In this document: piece by piece, positions 11,736 through 11,994 of the stretch
Position numbering within the stretch: position 1 is the stretch's first letter
Layout: every line of letters begins with the position of its first letter
NCBI GenBank assembly: GCA_016783285.1
Contig: JADHWW010000162.1
Coordinates: 1-11,994, forward strand
Source of the DNA: Anaerolineae bacterium
GTDB taxonomy: Bacteria; Chloroflexota; Anaerolineae; B4-G1
Direction: 5' to 3'
Length of the DNA: 11,994 nt
Translations under genes and position numbers: made by a program
Notes under the pieces: model-generated
Told to the model about the DNA's origin: nothing
Databases searched by the model: none
What the model saw: the letters and a program-made list of their open reading frames with translations, nothing else

Positions 11736-11787
11736 CACCATTTGGCCGATTATTGCAGTTTCAGCAAACCGGGCGCTTGACGAACGG

Positions 11788-11816
11788 TTGCACGGACAGG
11801 TGACCTATGGTAGAAT
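11788..11816 (+). promoter_or_regulatory. promoter of the Phd/YefM-type antitoxin gene
   Basis: A -35 TTGCAC (11788-11793) and a -10 TAGAAT (11811-11816) are 17 bp apart, with extended -10 TGG. The inverted-repeat operator begins at the base after the -10, so a bound repressor would block initiation. Confidence 0.65.
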
Positions 11817-11848
11817 GTGGTATCAATGAAAGGTATCATTGATACCAC
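11817..11848 (+). promoter_or_regulatory. perfect inverted-repeat operator for autoregulation
   Basis: GTGGTATCAATGA and TCATTGATACCAC form perfect 13-base arms with a 6-base spacer (AAGGTA). It lies across the predicted transcription start and ends just before the Shine-Dalgarno sequence. This is where Phd/YefM antitoxins usually bind their own promoter. The transcript could also fold into a hairpin near the ribosome site. Confidence 0.75.
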
Positions 11849-11861
11849 AGGAGGAGGAATC

Positions 11862-11994
11862 ATGTCCCTGATCGGAGTGCGTGAATTGCGGGAGCAAACC
11901 AGCGAAGTGATCAAGCAAGTGCGCGAGTGTCGCGCTGAATACGTGGTCACGTATCAGGGCCAGCCAGTGGCCCTCATCTTGCCCCTGGATACTG
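11862..11994 (+). CDS. Phd/YefM-type antitoxin (3' end outside window)
   Basis: The first 44 codons read MSLIGVRELREQTSEVIKQV then RECRAEYVVTYQGQPVALIL. This is the N-terminal DNA-binding part of Phd/YefM antitoxins: the strand I-G-V-R-E-L-R, the helix ending in I-K-x-V, and the strands Y-x-V-T-x-x-G-x-P-V-A-x-I. The ATG at 11862 has AGGAGG (11849-11854) 7 bases upstream. Relatives are 75-90 residues and are followed by a Doc or RelE/YoeB/PIN toxin, which should lie just past the window. Confidence 0.85.
   Translation, partial: MSLIGVRELREQTSEVIKQVRECRAEYVVTYQGQPVALILPLDT

Overview
The window looks like a piece of a GC-rich bacterial chromosome, most likely from Chloroflexota (Anaerolineae or a related class). 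This rests on the gene set and protein style: a secreted beta-helix protein ending in an FLPLVLR-type tail, a PBP1C with a long C-terminal extension, a TGS-domain nucleoside kinase, and many small toxin-antitoxin-like genes. It is an inference; there is no rRNA or tRNA gene to confirm it.

Left part (1-2300, + strand). The window opens inside the ATP-binding half of an ABC exporter. It overlaps by 4 bases the start of a second half-exporter that breaks off after 198 residues, before its own ATPase domain. A complete HigB/Gp49-type toxin and XRE antitoxin pair (1413-2049) follows. Next comes what looks like a scar joining the first 28 or so codons of a sensor histidine kinase to the last codons of a SIMPL-like gene (2136-2293). 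This part reads as a decayed, rearranged zone in which only the toxin-antitoxin pair is intact.

Middle part (2300-5090, + strand). An Rpn/YhgA-like PD-(D/E)XK nuclease has its own strong promoter. Inside it is an in-frame ATG with a near-perfect Shine-Dalgarno sequence, which predicts a separate 95-residue C-terminal protein like the RpnS antitoxins. Eighteen bases after it starts a secreted right-handed beta-helix protein.

Right part (5090-11710, - strand). In transcription order this holds: an unknown 120-residue gene; an unknown antitoxin-like gene overlapping a PIN-domain toxin; a cold-shock protein with promoter, leader hairpin and terminator; a 65-residue membrane protein coupled to a TGS-nucleoside kinase; and a bifunctional penicillin-binding protein 1C. 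The membrane protein/kinase pair is bracketed by two inverted copies of a ~158 bp palindromic repeat (7659-7816 and 9785-9943), roughly 92% alike by eye. The pbpC linker contains a five-copy heptamer array with strong G-quadruplex potential and a second G-rich tract on the other strand.

Right end (11788-11994, + strand). A promoter and a perfect 13-bp inverted-repeat operator precede a Phd/YefM-type antitoxin gene cut by the window edge.

Five of the promoters found share an extended -10 of the form TGGTAnnnT. The strongest leads are the internal RpnS-like start, the inverted palindromic repeat pair, and the frame-sensitive heptamer array in pbpC.
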